Shown here: positions 25,410 to 33,388 of the stretch, in pieces
How the letters are laid out: every line of letters begins with the position of its first letter
Numbering within the stretch: position 1 is the stretch's first letter
NCBI GenBank assembly: GCA_964344625.1
Contig: CAYFNZ010000008.1
Span: forward strand, 1 to 38,226
Direction of reading: 5' to 3'
DNA length: 38,226 nt
Origin: JAAYEL01 sp964344625
GTDB lineage: Bacteria > Bacillota > Clostridia > Tissierellales > Peptoniphilaceae
Program-made: the position numbers and the translations under genes
The notes under the pieces: generated by a model
Told to the model about the DNA's origin: nothing
Seen by the model: the letters and a program-made list of their open reading frames with translations, nothing else
Databases searched by the model: none

Positions 25410-27742
25410 TAAATCACCCCTAAATTAAAATGTCCTGTATAGGTCTTCTTATTTTTCTTTTCTTTTAGGTTTTGGCCATCTAGATATAGTTTTTCAAAGT
25501 TTTTAACTGCTTCAAAAATATCTTTTTCTCCCCTATCAACTATTCTTAAAAGGCTTACCCCGGTCTTATCTAACTTATCTTTTTCATTTATGAGGTTAAG
25601 GATGCTATCTGTTAAGACTTCAGAATAACCATACGCCCTATTTACAAGCATCTTATCCAAATCATTTTTTAAAACAAGGTCCCTATTGAATGGACAGGTT
25701 TTACAATTGCTATCATCCTTGCAGCCCTTTATTATTGAAGCTGGACAATGCTTTAATAGCATTTGCCCTATTCTACCAAATGCTTGAATTTCAATTAAAT
25801 CGTCTTGGTTAAAGGATAACTCAGAAATTTCTTCTGCATTAAGCTCATGACTTAATGAGAAATCCTTAATACCTTTTTGTCTATAAAAATCCATGGCATA
25901 TGAGTTAAAAATATTAAGACTAGGGTCTAGATGAATTATTTTACCATAGCTGTTTAAGGCCTCAATATCACCTAGGGTTTGGGCTGAAAAACCATCTATT
26001 AATGAAATATTTTCATCTATCTGTCCCAGTAGTTTTTCATAATCCTTTTTTTCAAGTATCCTAGGCATTACAAAAAATATTTGCCCCTGGTAGCTAGACC
26101 TAACTTCTTTTATAAGGTCCAAATCATGAAGATAAAGCCTATAAAAGATATCTAAATCCAAGTCCTTATTATAGTCATAGAAGAATTCATAACTTAACTT
26201 ATACTTCTTATCTAAATCTCTAGGAATTTCTTTATTGATTGGATTAAAATCGCTTAAAATCCTAACTTGAGACCTAGAAAATTCCTCATCTAAAGCCGCT
26301 ACTAGCTCCCTTCTTAGTTCATTTAACCTTGATTTAGCTATAAATACCTGGGAGCTCTTGTCGATTTTTAAATTACTCAACTTGTAACCTGTATTTCCTA
26401 GCCTTGAAAGCTGCTTATAGATTTCATCCTGGCTAGTTTCCTTATTTTGAGCCTCTTCAAGTATATAGTCAATTTCTACATCTACAGACTTGTCCAAGGC
26501 CTTGGCCCTTGCTGAAAGCTTACTGCCAAGTTTGGCATAAACTTGTATTTCTAGGTCAAGGTTTCCTAGAGAAGCCCTGTCTTCAATAAGACTCTCATTT
26601 ACCTTGTTTGAAAAAAGCTGATAGATAGGAGCCTGGTCTTTCAAATCTTTATAGCCTTTTAGTTCTTCAAACTCGCCTATCTTAAAGTCTTTAGTCAAGG
26701 TCAAATTAAGCCTTTTATTTTTATTAGTTACTACTGTAATTATGTCTTTTTGGTACAAGTTTTTTTCAAAAACTAGGCTAGCATTTTTATCATTTTTCCT
26801 ATTTTGAACATAACCTACTCTAAGGCCAGCAACATCATCTTTAGAATTATAAAAATTCCTAGCAAAGTCGCCAAAAAACAAGCCCTTTGTAAACTTCCTA
26901 TTAGAAACAAGAGTTAGCTTGTCCTTGTCATAAGTATCTCCTTCCAAGGCCCTCCTATATTCGTTGACTACAGAATAAACATATTCCGGCTTTTTCATCC
27001 TTCCTTCGATTTTCAAGGAATATACTCCTGCATCGATTATGGACTTGATGTAGTCAATTGTCATAAGGTCTCTTGCTGAAATAAAGGAATCTGGAAGGCT
27101 TGATATCTTCTTTCCATCCTTGTTGTAAACATCATAAAGTTTTCTACAAGGTTGGGCACACCTTCCCCTGTTTCCAGACCTTTGACCTATTAAAGAGCTC
27201 ATTAGGCATTGTCCAGAAACACAGACGCACAAGGATCCATGAACGAAAAATTCTATTTCTAGGTCTATGTCTTTTTTAATGTTTTTTATCTCCTCAATTG
27301 AGGTTTCTCTGCCCAGGACAATCCTATCAAAGCCAAGTTTTTCTAAGAATTTGGCCCCATAATAGTTGTTGACATTCATTTGAGTAGAAGCGTGAAGTTC
27401 AAAGCCATCAAAGTGCTTTTTTATAAAATTAAAAACTCCCAGGTCCTGAACAATTAAGGCATCTACCCCTATCTTGGCCATATTTGAAAGATAGGCATAA
27501 AGCCTTTCAAACTCCTGGTCTTTAATGAGAGTGTTAACTGTCAAATAGACCTTAGTCTTATTTTTATGGGCAATCCTTACTATCTTATTAAGTTGTTCTA
27601 AATCAAAATTACTAGCATAGGCTCTGGCTCCGAATTGATCGCCAGCCAGATAGACAGCATCAGCATTTGCACAAATAGCTGCCTCAAACATGTCCATATC
27701 GCCCACAGGTGCTAGTAATTCATACTTTTTATTTATTTCCAC
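25409..27742 (-). CDS. U32 family protein, RlhA/YdcP-like (long form)
   Basis: A 777-residue U32 'collagenase' family protein. The N-terminal half has LLAPVGDMDMFEAAICANADAVYLAG and the cysteine cluster characteristic of the family (C172, C174, C179, then GNRGRCAQPCR with C195 and C199). A DUF3656-like C-terminal region holds a second cluster (GCKDDSNCKTCPF). Despite the peptidase name, characterised members such as RlhA and TrhP are needed for tRNA or 23S rRNA hydroxylation and carry iron-sulphur clusters. The long form resembles RlhA, so an rRNA-modification role is my inference. The start is a GTG at 27740-27742, inside the last codons of zapA (14-base overlap), with no clear SD. The nearest downstream ATG is out of frame. 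Confidence 0.88.
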   Translation of the reverse strand: MEINKKYELLAPVGDMDMFEAAICANADAVYLAGDQFGARAYASNFDLEQLNKIVRIAHKNKTKVYLTVNTLIKDQEFERLYAYLSNMAKIGVDALIVQDLGVFNFIKKHFDGFELHASTQMNVNNYYGAKFLEKLGFDRIVLGRETSIEEIKNIKKDIDLEIEFFVHGSLCVCVSGQCLMSSLIGQRSGNRGRCAQPCRKLYDVYNKDGKKISSLPDSFISARDLMTIDYIKSIIDAGVYSLKIEGRMKKPEYVYSVVNEYRRALEGDTYDKDKLTLVSNRKFTKGLFFGDFARNFYNSKDDVAGLRVGYVQNRKNDKNASLVFEKNLYQKDIITVVTNKNKRLNLTLTKDFKIGEFEELKGYKDLKDQAPIYQLFSNKVNESLIEDRASLGNLDLEIQVYAKLGSKLSARAKALDKSVDVEIDYILEEAQNKETSQDEIYKQLSRLGNTGYKLSNLKIDKSSQVFIAKSRLNELRRELVAALDEEFSRSQVRILSDFNPINKEIPRDLDKKYKLSYEFFYDYNKDLDLDIFYRLYLHDLDLIKEVRSSYQGQIFFVMPRILEKKDYEKLLGQIDENISLIDGFSAQTLGDIEALNSYGKIIHLDPSLNIFNSYAMDFYRQKGIKDFSLSHELNAEEISELSFNQDDLIEIQAFGRIGQMLLKHCPASIIKGCKDDSNCKTCPFNRDLVLKNDLDKMLVNRAYGYSEVLTDSILNLINEKDKLDKTGVSLLRIVDRGEKDIFEAVKNFEKLYLDGQNLKEKKNKKTYTGHFNLGVI

Positions 27743-28271
27743 TTCTTCTAACGGCCTCTTGTAATTGTTTATAAGCTGAAAGTGTCTCTCTTTCTTGATC
27801 TACAAGCTTGTCTGTTAAAAATTGAATTCTTTTTTCGTATTCAGATACTTGGTCTTTGTTGTTATCGATTATCTCTTTTAACTTAGCCCTTTCTTTCTCA
27901 ACTTCTTCAAGCTGGGCTTGTATTTGATTAACTCTCTCTTCCAAGGCACCTATCTTTTGATTGGCGTTGTGCTCTCTAATAAGCATGTCTTCATACTTTT
28001 GTCTTAGAGGTCCATATTCTCTCATAGGTAGGTCTGAACTTTTCTTAAGCTCTTCATACTCATGGGAAATGCTATATAGGGTATCGGCTATATTAAGGCA
28101 TGCCAAGGTAGCGTGCATAGCAGGGTTCCTATATTTAAGTTGCTTTTTAGCCCCCTTTAACTCAGTATCCACGTATTTAACTATCTTGTCTGTTTCTTCC
28201 TTAGATCTCTTGGTTCTTAAGACATAATTATTGTTGCCGATTTGAACTTCATAGCTGTTTTTATCTGCCAT
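27729..28271 (-). CDS. zapA: cell division protein ZapA with coiled-coil extension
   Basis: A 180-residue protein. The first 80-90 residues are the ZapA domain (YEVQIGNNNYVLRTKRSKEE, then ACLNIADTLYSISHEYEEL). ZapA binds FtsZ and bundles protofilaments at midcell. The rest, from about residue 105, is heptad-rich coiled coil (IGALEERVNQIQAQLEEVEK) ending in RRSGNK. Standard ZapA is about 85-110 residues, so this is a long form. It starts 2 bases after the pheT stop with AAGGGG about 7 bases upstream. The pheT-zapA-U32-mutS2 order is common in clostridia-like genomes. Confidence 0.9.
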   Translation of the reverse strand: MADKNSYEVQIGNNNYVLRTKRSKEETDKIVKYVDTELKGAKKQLKYRNPAMHATLACLNIADTLYSISHEYEELKKSSDLPMREYGPLRQKYEDMLIREHNANQKIGALEERVNQIQAQLEEVEKERAKLKEIIDNNKDQVSEYEKRIQFLTDKLVDQERETLSAYKQLQEAVRRSGNK

Positions 28272-28273
28272 TT

Positions 28274-30658
28274 TTATCCCCTTAAATTAATTCCGAACCT
28301 TTCATTTAGACTCTCTAGTATCTTTTCAAAGGCATCCTTTACTTCCTTATCCTTAAGAGTTCTCTCATCTGACTGGAAGCCAATCTTATAAGCTAAAGAC
28401 GTCTTACCTTCTTCAATTTGCTCACCAGTATAGATGTCAAATAATTGAATTTCCTTTAGGTTATCTCCACCATTTTGTCTAATAAGTTCAACTATATCCC
28501 TACTCTTTACATCCTTATCAACAACTAGGGCGATATCTCTTTCCATCATAGGATATTTTGAAACTGTAGCATAAGTCTTTTGGTGGTCTACATACTTAAG
28601 AAGCTTTGAAATATTTACCTCTGCAGCATATACCCTCTTTGATATATCAAAGTTTTGAAGAACTAGAGGATGAACTTCACCTACATAGGCTATAAGTTCG
28701 CCAGCAACAAGGACTTTAGCACATCTTGTAGTATGGAAGATTGGATTTTCTTTTTCTGTTTCAAAAATATAATCCTTAATACCATATTTATCAAATAGGT
28801 TTTCTAAGACATTTTTAATATAATAAAAATCATAATTTCCAACCATTGCTAATGTTAGTAAAGTTTCTTCTACAATCTTACCATCAAGTTTATGGAAGGA
28901 ATTTCCAACTTCAGAAAGTCTAAGGATTTCGCTCTTGTTGTTAAGATTTTTTCTAACTACATCAAGCATGTTGCCCAAAAGTGTAGTTCTCATAACTGAG
29001 AAGTCTTCCCCTAGTGGGTTCATGATTTTTATATAGTCCCTAAGTTCAGAGTCTTTTTCAAGATTTAACTTTTCATAAAGCTTTTCGCTTATAAAAGAAT
29101 AAGTCATAATTTCTGAAAAACCTAAAGCGTAAACATCAAGTCTTAATTGGTCTAAGAATTCTCTTTTTTCTGATTTAATACCTTGACTTAGGTCCCCTCT
29201 TAAAGGTTTTGGAGCAATATTATGGAAACCATACAATCTTCCAACTTCTTCAATAAGGTCTGCCTCAATATTCAAATCCCCCCTAAAGTAAGGGATTGAA
29301 ACCTTCATTTCATCATCCTTTACTTGGACTTTTAGTTCTAATGCTTCAAGGTATCTTGTAGTTTCTTCAAGGCTTAAATCAATTCCTAATAAGGCATTTG
29401 ACCTTGAATTTCTAAGTATGATTTCTTTATCCTTGTATTCATTTGGATAGTAGTCATATGAGCCATTTACAACTTTTCCTGCTCCGATTTCTTCTATTAG
29501 ATAGCAGAACCTGTCGCTTGCAATTTTAGCTAAATCAAGTGGAATATTCTTTTCAAACCTAGAAGAAGCCTCACTTCTTAGGGCAAGTCTTTTAGATGTT
29601 TGCCTAATATTTTCTGGATTGAAACTTGCTGCTTCCAAAAGAATACTTGTAGTATGGTCTTCTACCTCTGTATCCAAGCCACCCATAACACCTGCAAGGC
29701 CGATTGGTTTAGAATTTCCATCACAGATAAGGATGTCACCACTATTTAATTCTCTTTCACTTTCATCAAGGGTAACGAGTTTTTCTCCATCTTCCGCCAT
29801 TCTAACTACTAGTGAATTACCTGTTATACTAGATAGGTCATAGGCATGAAGGGGTTGACCATATTCAAGCATGATAAAGTTTGTAAGGTCAACTATGTTA
29901 TTAATAGGCCTCATTCCAGCCTTAATTAAATAGTTTTTAATCCATTGTGGAGATTCTTTAATAACTACATCCTTGATGACCCTTAGGTTAAATCTACCTA
30001 CATTTTGAGTTTCAACCTTAAGGTCTTTAAAATATGTTTCTATCTCGTCTTCTTCTGCCTTAATATCTGAAGCTGGAAGCTTTATTTTCTTGTCAAATGC
30101 TGCTGCAACCTCTCTTGCCATCCCAATTATTGACAGGCAGTCTGGTCTATTTGGGGTGATTTCAAATTCGATAACTTGGTCATTAAGTCCTAAGGCTTCT
30201 AAACCATCTGCTCCAAGTTCAACATCATCTGAAAGAATAATAATTCCATCTTTAGATTTTTTTGGAATTAAGGAATCATCTATACCTAATTCTTCATATG
30301 AGCATAGCATGCCCGGAGACTTAACTCCATCAAAGTCGGCTTCTGAGATACTTATTCCACCTGGTAGCTTTGCTCCAAGCAAGGCAGCAATAACTTTATC
30401 TCCCACCTTCATATTCTTTGCCCCTGTTACCAATTGGATTTTTTCATCTCCTAGGTCAAGGTCTACCAAAGAAAGTTTTTTAAGGCTTGGGTGGGCACTT
30501 ATCTCAAGGATTTGTCCAACCTTAATGTTTTCTATCCCCTTGTTCATCTCTTCTATCGCTTCAACGTGACTTCCTGTGTCAGTCACCTTATCGGCAATAA
30601 TCCTTGTATCTTCATCTATATCTATATAATCTAATAGCCATTTAACTGGTACTAACAT
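28274..30658 (-). CDS. pheT: phenylalanyl-tRNA synthetase beta subunit
   Basis: The large subunit of the heterotetrameric PheRS, 794 residues. In order: N-terminal PVKWLLDYIDID; the EMAP-like tRNA-binding domain (about 40-150, KVGQILEISAHPSLKKLSL); the B3/B4 editing domain; B5 (about 400-480); the catalytic-like core (LGEDFSVMRTTLLGNMLD); and a C-terminal ferredoxin-fold anticodon-binding domain (SKYPMMERDIALVVDKDV). The ATG at 30656-30658 has AGGAGG 6 bases upstream, and the gene lies 9 bases after pheS. The length and domain order are complete. Confidence 0.97.
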   Translation of the reverse strand: MLVPVKWLLDYIDIDEDTRIIADKVTDTGSHVEAIEEMNKGIENIKVGQILEISAHPSLKKLSLVDLDLGDEKIQLVTGAKNMKVGDKVIAALLGAKLPGGISISEADFDGVKSPGMLCSYEELGIDDSLIPKKSKDGIIILSDDVELGADGLEALGLNDQVIEFEITPNRPDCLSIIGMAREVAAAFDKKIKLPASDIKAEEDEIETYFKDLKVETQNVGRFNLRVIKDVVIKESPQWIKNYLIKAGMRPINNIVDLTNFIMLEYGQPLHAYDLSSITGNSLVVRMAEDGEKLVTLDESERELNSGDILICDGNSKPIGLAGVMGGLDTEVEDHTTSILLEAASFNPENIRQTSKRLALRSEASSRFEKNIPLDLAKIASDRFCYLIEEIGAGKVVNGSYDYYPNEYKDKEIILRNSRSNALLGIDLSLEETTRYLEALELKVQVKDDEMKVSIPYFRGDLNIEADLIEEVGRLYGFHNIAPKPLRGDLSQGIKSEKREFLDQLRLDVYALGFSEIMTYSFISEKLYEKLNLEKDSELRDYIKIMNPLGEDFSVMRTTLLGNMLDVVRKNLNNKSEILRLSEVGNSFHKLDGKIVEETLLTLAMVGNYDFYYIKNVLENLFDKYGIKDYIFETEKENPIFHTTRCAKVLVAGELIAYVGEVHPLVLQNFDISKRVYAAEVNISKLLKYVDHQKTYATVSKYPMMERDIALVVDKDVKSRDIVELIRQNGGDNLKEIQLFDIYTGEQIEEGKTSLAYKIGFQSDERTLKDKEVKDAFEKILESLNERFGINLRG

Positions 30659-30667
30659 CTATTCCTC

Positions 30668-31690
30668 CTAGAATTGATTTAAAAATCTTTGGTCATTATC
30701 ATAAAGTAACCTGATATTTGGTATACCATATTTTACCATGGTAATACGGTCTACCCCCATACCAAAGGCAAATCCTGTATATTCTTCAGAATCTATGCCA
30801 CAATTTTCTAAAACTTGTGGGTGTACCATGCCACAGCCTAAAAGTTCCATTGACCATCCTGTGTGGTTACAAGCATCGCAGCCCTTGCCCTTACACTTGA
30901 AGCAAGAAACATCTACTTCCATTGATGGTTCTGTAAATGGAAAATAATGAGGTCTAAATCTGGTTTCAAATTCTTGGCCAAATAACTCTTTTATAAATAC
31001 ATTGATAGTATCAATTAAGTTTGCCATTGAAACATTTTTATCTACAACAAGACCTTCTATTTGATGGAACATCGGTGAGTGCGTATCATCGACATCGTCA
31101 AATCTAAATGTCCTTCCTGCACTAACCATCCTGATTGGAGGTTTTTGATTCATCATCACCCTTACTTGAACTGGTGATGTATGAGTTCTTAATAAAGTTT
31201 CTTTATCTATATAAAATGTATCTGATAAATCTCTAGAAGGATGATCCTTTGGAGAGTTTAATTTGTCAAAGTTATTTTCAACCGTTTCGATTTCCGGTCC
31301 ATCCACTACGGAAAATCCCATATACCTAAATAGGTTTTCTAATTCTTCCATAGTTTGGTTTAATGGGTGTCTATGCCCCATTTCTACAAGTTTTTGAGAT
31401 GCTGTAACATCTAGGGCTTCATCTATTATTTGTTTTCTTAATTTAGCCCATTTCAAACTTTCAGCTTTTTCTGCTAACTTTTGGCTTATTTTCTCCCTAA
31501 CGCTATTAGCCATTTGGCCTACGATAGGTCTTTCTTCGCTTGAAAGCTTGCCCATACCTTTTAATATTTGAGTCAAGGCGCCCTTTTTACCAAGGACTTC
31601 CACCCTAATTTTTTCTAATTCTTGGAAGTCAATTACAGATTCAATTTTTTCAAGAGCTTCCTTTTCAATCTGATTTAATAATTCCTTCAT
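30668..31690 (-). CDS. pheS: phenylalanyl-tRNA synthetase alpha subunit
   Basis: The catalytic subunit of PheRS, 340 residues from the ATG at 31688-31690. The frame opens 4 codons earlier at a TTG, but that codon lies inside the SD (GGAGG), which is correctly spaced 5 bases from the ATG. Class II motifs are present: GHRHPL then MEELENLF, motif 2 AGRTFRFDDVDDTHSPMFHQ, EPSMEVDVSCFKCKGKG and motif 3 GFAFGMGVDRITMVKYG. It opens an eight-gene run, behind a TGGTATAAT promoter. No T-box is visible upstream. Confidence 0.97.
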   Translation of the reverse strand: MKELLNQIEKEALEKIESVIDFQELEKIRVEVLGKKGALTQILKGMGKLSSEERPIVGQMANSVREKISQKLAEKAESLKWAKLRKQIIDEALDVTASQKLVEMGHRHPLNQTMEELENLFRYMGFSVVDGPEIETVENNFDKLNSPKDHPSRDLSDTFYIDKETLLRTHTSPVQVRVMMNQKPPIRMVSAGRTFRFDDVDDTHSPMFHQIEGLVVDKNVSMANLIDTINVFIKELFGQEFETRFRPHYFPFTEPSMEVDVSCFKCKGKGCDACNHTGWSMELLGCGMVHPQVLENCGIDSEEYTGFAFGMGVDRITMVKYGIPNIRLLYDNDQRFLNQF

Positions 31691-31716
31691 CTTTTCCTCC
31701 AAACTTTTATTAATAC

Positions 31717-31725
31717 ATTATACCA
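31717..31725 (-). promoter_or_regulatory. extended -10 promoter of the pheS operon
   Basis: Minus-strand TGGTATAAT (TATAAT at 31717-31722) is a perfect extended -10, 26 bases before the pheS ATG. The -35 is weak (TTCAAC at about 17 bases). The resulting 5' UTR would be only about 20 bases, which leaves no room for a T-box between this start and the gene. Confidence 0.65.
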
Positions 31726-31750
31726 TATTATGTTTAATTGTTGAATTTAC

Positions 31751-31799
31751 AATGCTTTTATGTCCTTGTTTTTTACCACCGTCATATTAAAAAAGCATT
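31751..31799. repeat. 9-bp inverted repeat upstream of the pheS promoter
   Basis: aatgctttt (31751-31759) is matched exactly by aaaagcatt (31791-31799), with a 31-base centre and a possible inner 4-bp pair. It sits between the terminator of the ktr/methylase operon and the pheS -35 region. No U-tract follows on the minus strand. It may be a protein-binding site or a remnant of a longer leader. The function is unknown. Confidence 0.45.
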
Positions 31800-31839
31800 T
31801 TCACTACCCATAAAATGATTAAACCAGTAAAAATATTTA

Positions 31840-31868
31840 AATAAATAAGCCTGGATTAAAACCAGGCT
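31840..31868 (-). terminator. terminator of the ktrB-ktrA-methylase operon
   Basis: A perfect 7-bp stem, agcctgg (31848-31854) with ccaggct (31862-31868), has a 7-base loop. On the minus strand it is followed by TATTTATTT. It lies about 120 bases beyond the stop of the SpoU-type methylase and 18 bases beyond the stop of the possible 47-residue ORF. Confidence 0.8.
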
Positions 31869-31885
31869 CAGTATAATATTATCTT

Positions 31886-32029
31886 CTAAGTCTTCTCTTC
31901 AAAATTACTAGCTTTATACCGCAGTAAATAATTATCGTCTATTTCTTTGTCCACAAACTCGATTTGATAAATAATATCTTCAGGCTCTATTTTTTCACTT
32001 GAATTTCGCTCATCAGTATTGATGCGCAT
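31886..32029 (-). CDS. possible 47-residue ORF overlapping the methylase 3' end
   Basis: A minus-strand frame from an ATG at 32027-32029 to TAG at 31886-31888 encodes a charged, hydrophilic peptide (KIEPEDIIYQIEFVDKE in the middle, ending SNFEEKT). The part downstream of the methylase stop has protein-like composition and stops 18 bases before the terminator hairpin. However, the ATG lies inside the methylase gene and has no SD. I recognise no family. It could be a genuine small gene with a non-ATG start, a gene remnant or chance. Confidence 0.3.
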   Translation of the reverse strand: MRINTDERNSSEKIEPEDIIYQIEFVDKEIDDNYLLRYKASNFEEKT

Positions 32030-32730
32030 ATTGCAGCATTTAAAGATTCAATCTTGCCACTCATAGGTATTTTGACTGTATTGTCTGCAAGTTTTCTTAC
32101 ATTTTCACTTATGCCATTTGCTTCATTTCCAATTACAAGGCAAATATTTCCTTCAAAGGCCTCTTCTTTATAATTCTTTCCTGCCATATCGGCAATATAT
32201 AGCCTATAATCTTTTTTAAGCTTATGAAGGTCTTCTTCTTTTATTTCTTCTAATTTAAGTCTAAAAATTGATCCCATTGAAGCCCTAATAGTCTTTTCAT
32301 TATAAGGGTCTACTGTATTCAATAAATAAATTATATTAAAGTCAAAGGCCTCAGCACTCCTAATAATAGTCCCTAAATTCCCAGGATCAGAAATATGGTC
32401 TAAGAGCAAGACCTTGTCAGAAAAAGCTAGGTTATTTTTTGGAAATTTCACAACTGCAAGATAGCCATCTGGACTTACCATCTGGGAAATGCCATTAAAT
32501 AAATCTCTATTTGTAATCCTAACATCATAGCCTTCAAATTTTTCAGCTATATCTTCTCTTAGGAGGATAAAGTCTATTTCTATGGCATTTTCAATAGCTT
32601 CGTAAAGAAGCTTTCTAGATTCAATTACGAATTTTTCTTCCTTATACCTAAACTTTCTCTGTCTTAGCTTTCTAATCAGCTTTAGGGAATTATTATCTTT
32701 TGATTCAATTACACCTGTATTAGTTTTCAT
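31987..32730 (-). CDS. SpoU/TrmH-family RNA 2'-O-methyltransferase (YsgA-like)
   Basis: A 247-residue SPOUT methyltransferase with the N-terminal substrate-binding domain (IESKDNNSLKLIRKL, then KFVIESRKLLYEAI). The knotted catalytic domain has motif 1 LLDHISDPGNLGTIIRSAEAF, motif 2 VIGNEANGIS and motif 3 IPMSGKIESLNAAICASI. The family 2'-O-methylates ribose in rRNA or tRNA; the exact target cannot be read from sequence. It precedes pheS-pheT, as ysgA does in Bacillus, though here a terminator separates them. Its start overlaps ktrA by 11 bases. It ends at MSEIQVKK. Confidence 0.9.
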   Translation of the reverse strand: MKTNTGVIESKDNNSLKLIRKLRQRKFRYKEEKFVIESRKLLYEAIENAIEIDFILLREDIAEKFEGYDVRITNRDLFNGISQMVSPDGYLAVVKFPKNNLAFSDKVLLLDHISDPGNLGTIIRSAEAFDFNIIYLLNTVDPYNEKTIRASMGSIFRLKLEEIKEEDLHKLKKDYRLYIADMAGKNYKEEAFEGNICLVIGNEANGISENVRKLADNTVKIPMSGKIESLNAAICASILMSEIQVKK

Positions 32731-33385
32731 TGGCTCTTAATTCTTTAATAACTGAAAATTGCTCAGCAGTTCCCAAAAGAACAAGCTTATCCTTATCTTG
32801 CATTTGATAATTTGGCTCTGGGTTTCCTATAAAATCGCCATTTAGCTTGATAATTCCAAGTATGTTTACCCCATACTTTACACGGACATCAATATCCATA
32901 ATTGATGAACCTACCCATGCCTTTGGAGCATACATCTCGATAATAGAATAGTCACCTGCCAAGTTAAAGAAGTCTACTACGTTGTTTGATTCAAGGTTAT
33001 AAGCAAGCTTTCTTCCCATATCTAATTCTGGAATTATTACTTCATCTGCCCCTAACCTTTTTAATACGTTGGAATGCAAGGCTGTTCTCGCCTTACAAAC
33101 GACATGATTAACACCTAATTCTTTTAATGAAAGTGTAGCTAAAACCGAAGCTTCTAAATTTGACCCCATGGCAACTATCGCTGTGTCTACATTTGCAAGA
33201 CCCAACTCCTCATAAACACTTGTATTCATGATATCTGCACAAACCGCATGGGTTACAAAATGAGCTATTTTATTAACTACTTCTTCATCCCTATCTATAA
33301 CTATAACTTCATTTCCCAAATCTGAGAGAGTTAAGGCCAAGCTTTCTCCAAACCTGCCTGCTCCAATAATCACATAATTTCTCAT
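32720..33385 (-). CDS. ktrA: potassium uptake regulatory protein KtrA (TrkA family)
   Basis: The cytoplasmic gating ring subunit of the Ktr potassium channel, 221 residues. The N-terminal RCK Rossmann fold has GAGRFG at 8-13 and IDRDEE at about 30-35, binding ATP/ADP or NAD(H). The C-terminal RCK_C subdomain (from about 140) matches the site where c-di-AMP binds in other Firmicutes; that ligand here is inference. It starts 3 bases after the ktrB stop behind GTGGGGT, and its end overlaps the methylase start by 11 bases. Confidence 0.94.
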   Translation of the reverse strand: MRNYVIIGAGRFGESLALTLSDLGNEVIVIDRDEEVVNKIAHFVTHAVCADIMNTSVYEELGLANVDTAIVAMGSNLEASVLATLSLKELGVNHVVCKARTALHSNVLKRLGADEVIIPELDMGRKLAYNLESNNVVDFFNLAGDYSIIEMYAPKAWVGSSIMDIDVRVKYGVNILGIIKLNGDFIGNPEPNYQMQDKDKLVLLGTAEQFSVIKELRANEN

Positions 33386-33388
33386 TTA

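Noticed and set aside
30090..30569. 159-codon plus-strand open frame opposite pheT
   Set aside because: It is fully antisense to conserved PheT coding sequence, has no SD or recognisable domain, and reads as serine/isoleucine-rich mirror sequence typical of shadow frames in AT-rich genes.
31703..31850. T-box riboswitch for pheST
   Set aside because: Only a partial GGTGGTA core is present; there is no specifier hairpin, no ACCGCG, no terminator before pheS, and the promoter lies too close to the gene.
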